From the NCBI GenBank assembly GCA_958295985.1, contig OY282432.1, positions 2,637,001 through 2,701,000 on the forward strand: a stretch of DNA of 64,000 bases, given 5' to 3'. Below, in pieces: positions 61,224 to 64,000 of the stretch (within the stretch, counting starts at the first letter, position 1; every line of letters starts with the position of its first letter). Under the pieces are notes generated by a model. The model was not told the origin of the DNA. It saw only the letters and a program-made list of their open reading frames with translations, and ran no database searches. The stretch comes from an uncultured Candidatus Binatia bacterium (lineage in GTDB: Bacteria > Desulfobacterota > Binatia > UBA9968 > JAJDTQ01). The translations under genes were made by a program, and so were the position numbers.

Positions 61224-62759
61224 TCAACTGAGCGGCACGGCCTGCCCGGCCTCGACCCACAGGCGCTCGAACGCCCACAGCCCGATGAGCGCCAGCACCG
61301 CGGACAGGGGGTACAGGAACCAGGACGCCTGTTCCTGGGCTCCGGCCCACACCAGGAAAATCACCGGCAGGAGGATGCCCACGGCCATGAACAGCCCCCA
61401 GAACTTCTCCCGCAACGCGCCGCAGGTCAGCAGCTCGGTGGCGCGCCGCACGTCTTCGCTGATGGGCGTCAGCACCACCTCTACCAACACCAGGCTGCCG
61501 GTGACGACCAGCGAGACCATGAGGAGGGTGCCCATGGTTGCCATGGTCTGGCCGCTCAGGCCCGTCACGAGACCGAACAGGAGCAGGGTCGCGGCCCCCG
61601 CGGTCACGGCTTGCGCCACGAGATGCCAGAAGAAGAGCGGGCTCTGCCAGAGGTCGCGCCCCTTGGCCTGGGCGAACAGGAACGCCGAGTAGCCGGCGGA
61701 GCCGATGCCCAGAAAAGCGCAGGCGGCAACCACCCATCCCGGCACGCTGCCCGTCCCGGTCCCGTAAGCAAGCCAGATCACGCTGGCCAGGGAATAGGCC
61801 ATCAGGATGTAGCCCCCGAGCACCAGCCATGAGCGCAGGTTGGGTTTGGTCAGCAGGTAGTAGAAGCGGTCGGGCCGCTTGAGATCGAATACCAGGAGCC
61901 CGGTGGTGAGGCCGGTGAAGACCAGCGCGAGGACCGGACTCACGACGTTCATGAGCGGCCCCTCCTGGCCGCGGCCCAGGATCATCAGCAACGCCGCCAC
62001 CATCAGAACCCCGGAGCCGATGGACTTGGTCCAGAGATAGGCCGCGATCTTCGACCCCCAAGGCCGCGGGTGGGGCACGTCGTAGACCTCGCGCGCGCCG
62101 CCCGGGATCGGGGTGCCGTGCCTGGAAGCGGAAAGGGCGTAGAGGTCCTCCCCCGGGTACTTGTCGGCCCAGAAGTGGGTATCGGAAGTCTCGGTCATGG
62201 TGGGTTGCAGCGCATCTTCCTCGACGCCGACGTAGAACAGCTTGGGGCGGGTGCCCTTGTGGGGCTTCCGCAGCGAGACCTTGCGGGTGGCAACGGTGCG
62301 GGCGATGGGGCTTTCCGGATCGTCGAGGTCGCCGGACATGATGGCCTGGGTGGGACACACCACCTCGCAGGCCGGCTGCAGCCCGAGCTCCACCCGGTGC
62401 GCGCAAAAGTTGCACTTGGCCGCGGTCTGGTGGTCGGGGTCGATGTACAGGGCGTCGTAGGGGCACGCCTGCATGCACGACTTGCAGCCGATGCAGCGGT
62501 CGTTGTCGAAGTCGACGATGCCGTTGGGGCTCCGGTAGAGCGCCACCGTGGGGCAGATCTCGATGCACGGAGCGTCGTCGCAATGGTTGCACCGGAGCAC
62601 CGCGAAATGACGGCTGGTGGCTGGGAACGCACCCTTCTCGATATACTTGACCCAGGTCCGGTTGACCCCGACGGGCACGTCGTGCTCGTCCTTGCAGGCC
62701 ACGGTACAGGCGTGACAGCCGATGCAGCGGTTCTGGTCGATGACGAATCCGTAACGCAT
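61224..62759 (-). CDS. Fused four-cluster ferredoxin and NrfD-type membrane subunit
   Basis: A 511-residue fusion. Residues 1-160 carry four cysteine groups for [4Fe-4S] clusters: CIGCHACTVAC (12-22), CNHCDDAPCIEIC (57-69), CIGCKSCMQAC (89-99) and CNFC with CEVVC (116-135). The C-terminal part is an NrfD/DmsC/PsrC-like quinone-reactive membrane domain of about eight helices. Domains that are separate in most relatives (B and C subunits) are joined. GGAGGG lies before the ATG at 62759; a longer frame exists. The Mo subunit is encoded next. Confidence 0.9.
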   Translation of the reverse strand: MRYGFVIDQNRCIGCHACTVACKDEHDVPVGVNRTWVKYIEKGAFPATSRHFAVLRCNHCDDAPCIEICPTVALYRSPNGIVDFDNDRCIGCKSCMQACPYDALYIDPDHQTAAKCNFCAHRVELGLQPACEVVCPTQAIMSGDLDDPESPIARTVATRKVSLRKPHKGTRPKLFYVGVEEDALQPTMTETSDTHFWADKYPGEDLYALSASRHGTPIPGGAREVYDVPHPRPWGSKIAAYLWTKSIGSGVLMVAALLMILGRGQEGPLMNVVSPVLALVFTGLTTGLLVFDLKRPDRFYYLLTKPNLRSWLVLGGYILMAYSLASVIWLAYGTGTGSVPGWVVAACAFLGIGSAGYSAFLFAQAKGRDLWQSPLFFWHLVAQAVTAGAATLLLFGLVTGLSGQTMATMGTLLMVSLVVTGSLVLVEVVLTPISEDVRRATELLTCGALREKFWGLFMAVGILLPVIFLVWAGAQEQASWFLYPLSAVLALIGLWAFERLWVEAGQAVPLS

Positions 62760-62776
62760 GAAGCCCTCCAAGCGGC

Positions 62777-62806
62777 TATATATCCACCTCGGGTTCAAGC
62801 AGTCAA
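62777..62806 (-). promoter_or_regulatory. Candidate promoter of the Fe-S/NrfD and molybdenum subunit genes
   Basis: On the minus strand TTGACT (62806-62801), 18-base spacer, TATATA (62782-62777), ending 18 bases before the ATG. The leader is short and holds the GGAGGG site. Confidence 0.5.
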
Positions 62807-62867
62807 ACTGCGGGTGGCCCCGGAGGACCCTTGCTTCACTAGAGTCAAAGGGCTAGATACATCTGCC

Positions 62868-63779
62868 ATGCCGAAGCTCCGCAGCCTTCGAGACGCCATC
62901 GCCGAGGAGGTCGAGGACGGCATGTCCGTCTTCATGGGCGCCGCCCTTGAGTCGCTCATCCCCTTTGCCGCCGGCTACGAGCTCATTCGTCAGCGAAAGC
63001 GCGACCTCACGCTGATGACCACCATTTCCGACATGCAGTTCGACCAACTCATCGGCGCGGGCTGCGCCAGGCGGGTCTGCGGCGCGTGGGTCGGCAACGT
63101 GGCGGCGGGTCTCGGGCACAACTTCCGGCGCGCGGTGGAAGGGCAGGATCCCGGGCCGCTGGCGGTGGAGAACCACTCCAACTTCTCCATGGCCCTGGGC
63201 CTCAAGGCCGCGGCCATGGGCGTGCCGTTTCTGCCCACGCGAACGCTGATGGGGAGCGACTTCCGGCAGGAGGACTCGTTCGCCGGCGTGACCTGTCCCT
63301 TCACCGGGGAGAACCTGCTGGCGGTGCGGGCGGTGAAACCGGACGTCGCCGTCCTCCACGTCCAGCGGGCGGACGAAGAGGGCAACGCGCACGTGTGGGG
63401 CAACCTGGGGGTTACCCAGGACGCCGCCATGGCCGCGGGCAAGGTGGTGCTCACCTGCGAGGAGATCGTGCCCCACGAGGTGATCCTCAGCGACCCCAAC
63501 CGGACCCTGGTCCCCGGATTTCTGGTGGCGGCCGTGGCCCGGGTCCCGTTCGGGTCCCACCCGGCGCCGACACAGGGCTACAGCCGCCGCGACGACGACT
63601 TCTATTTCACCTATCACGCCGAGTCCCGGGACCGGGCCGGGTTCGACGGCTGGCTGAACCGGTGGGTGCTGGACGTGGACGGGCACGACGGCTACATGGA
63701 GCGGCTCGGGGCCGAGCGGGTCGCCCGCCTCAAGCCCGACGGCAACCACCTGGCGGCCCCGGTCAGTTACGGCTTTTGA
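62868..63779 (+). CDS. CoA-transferase family I subunit A (glutaconate CoA-transferase-like)
   Basis: A 303-residue protein with the family-I CoA-transferase alpha-subunit pattern: LRDAIAEEVEDGMSVFMGAALE, ELIRQRKRDLTLMTTISDMQ, NHSNFSMALGLKAAAMGVPFLPTRTLMGSDF and VAVLHVQRADEEGNAHVWGN. The second subunit follows and is cut by the window edge. The pair transfers CoA between carboxylic acids. It is divergent from the Fe-S/Mo genes. The ATG at 62868 has only a weak ribosome-binding site. Confidence 0.87.
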   Translation: MPKLRSLRDAIAEEVEDGMSVFMGAALESLIPFAAGYELIRQRKRDLTLMTTISDMQFDQLIGAGCARRVCGAWVGNVAAGLGHNFRRAVEGQDPGPLAVENHSNFSMALGLKAAAMGVPFLPTRTLMGSDFRQEDSFAGVTCPFTGENLLAVRAVKPDVAVLHVQRADEEGNAHVWGNLGVTQDAAMAAGKVVLTCEEIVPHEVILSDPNRTLVPGFLVAAVARVPFGSHPAPTQGYSRRDDDFYFTYHAESRDRAGFDGWLNRWVLDVDGHDGYMERLGAERVARLKPDGNHLAAPVSYGF

Positions 63780-63880
63780 AGGAGGGGTCTACCCGGATTG
63801 ACGCCGGCGCCCATTGAATCGCGGCGCCGGGAATGCTACCGGGAGTGGAACGGCGGCGGTGGAGGCATCGCAAACCTTCC

Positions 63881-64000
63881 GTGACCGACTCCATGGACTA
63901 TACGCGGCGAGAGCTCATGGTCATTGCAGCAGCCCGCGAGATTCGCGACGGCGAGCGTGTCTTCGTGGGGATGCGGCTGCCGCTCCTGGGGTTCGCGGTG
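63881..64000 (+). CDS. CoA-transferase subunit B N-terminus (partial, cut by window end)
   Basis: Forty codons run from a GTG at 63881 to the window end: VTDSMDYTRRELMVIAAARE then IRDGERVFVGMRLPLLGFAV. The YTxxELMxxAAAR and DGxxVFVGxxLP pattern is the N-terminus of glutaconate CoA-transferase-type beta subunits (also IpdB). An in-frame ATG at 63893 is the alternative start; GGAGG lies at 63861. The catalytic glutamate of these enzymes lies further on and is not visible. Confidence 0.8.
   Translation, partial: MTDSMDYTRRELMVIAAAREIRDGERVFVGMRLPLLGFAV

Noticed and set aside
62070-63779. Long upstream extension of the CoA-transferase subunit A frame
   Set aside because: The extension is antisense to the Fe-S/NrfD gene. 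The family N-terminus begins at 62868.

Overview
The window is GC-rich (about two-thirds G+C by eye, not computed) Gram-negative bacterial chromosome. The Gram-negative call rests on separate secD and secF genes, an outer-membrane beta-barrel protein and periplasmic-receptor transporters. The conserved left part (queA-tgt-yajC-secD-secF-recJ, then rplU-rpmA-obgE-proB-proA-nadD-rsfS) has an order common in deltaproteobacteria-like and related uncultured lineages. The dense metabolic gene load on the right fits an environmental heterotroph. I cannot place the species from sequence alone.

Layout. 1-11367: housekeeping genes on the plus strand (queuosine tRNA modification, Sec translocon accessories, RecJ, ribosomal proteins L21/L27, Obg, proline and NAD synthesis, ribosome silencing factor). 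11487-15906, minus strand: mcrB-mcrC-gltX-tRNA-Gln-tRNA-Glu, in which a glutamyl-tRNA synthetase is followed by the two tRNAs that a non-discriminating GluRS would charge, and a type IV restriction pair sits directly upstream. 16067-20154: tRNA-Ser, a HipBA-type toxin-antitoxin pair split by a complete IS1634-family element with clear target duplications, and tRNA-Arg.

20226-36293 is a hydrolase and transport region. A minus-strand operon (YtcJ-like amidohydrolase, M20 hydrolase, polysaccharide-deacetylase/allantoinase-like protein, DUF1989 protein) diverges from a plus-strand run: peptide-type ABC receptor and two permeases without ATPases, a second YtcJ-like amidohydrolase, an imidazolonepropionase-like amidohydrolase, a secreted dienelactone-hydrolase-like protein, an M1 aminopeptidase and an alpha/beta hydrolase. 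A sirtuin fragment and an outer-membrane protein follow.

37405-64000 is a catabolic region with an aromatic-acid flavour. It holds an arylmalonate decarboxylase/maleate isomerase relative, an ABM-domain protein, two ThDP enzymes, an extradiol LigA/LigB pair coupled to a metallo-beta-lactamase-fold hydrolase, a class II aldolase, an acyl-CoA ligase, intradiol protocatechuate 3,4-dioxygenase (pcaHG), a second LigB-like enzyme with an RraA/CHA-aldolase-like protein and an MFS transporter. Uptake genes follow: three tripartite tricarboxylate receptors (two nearly identical), an NMT1-type receptor, and convergent tctB-tctA. The window ends with a molybdopterin oxidoreductase, its fused Fe-S/NrfD membrane partner, and a divergent CoA-transferase pair cut by the window edge. 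Together these suggest import of small carboxylates or aromatic acids, CoA activation, ring cleavage and quinone-linked oxidation; exact substrates are inference.
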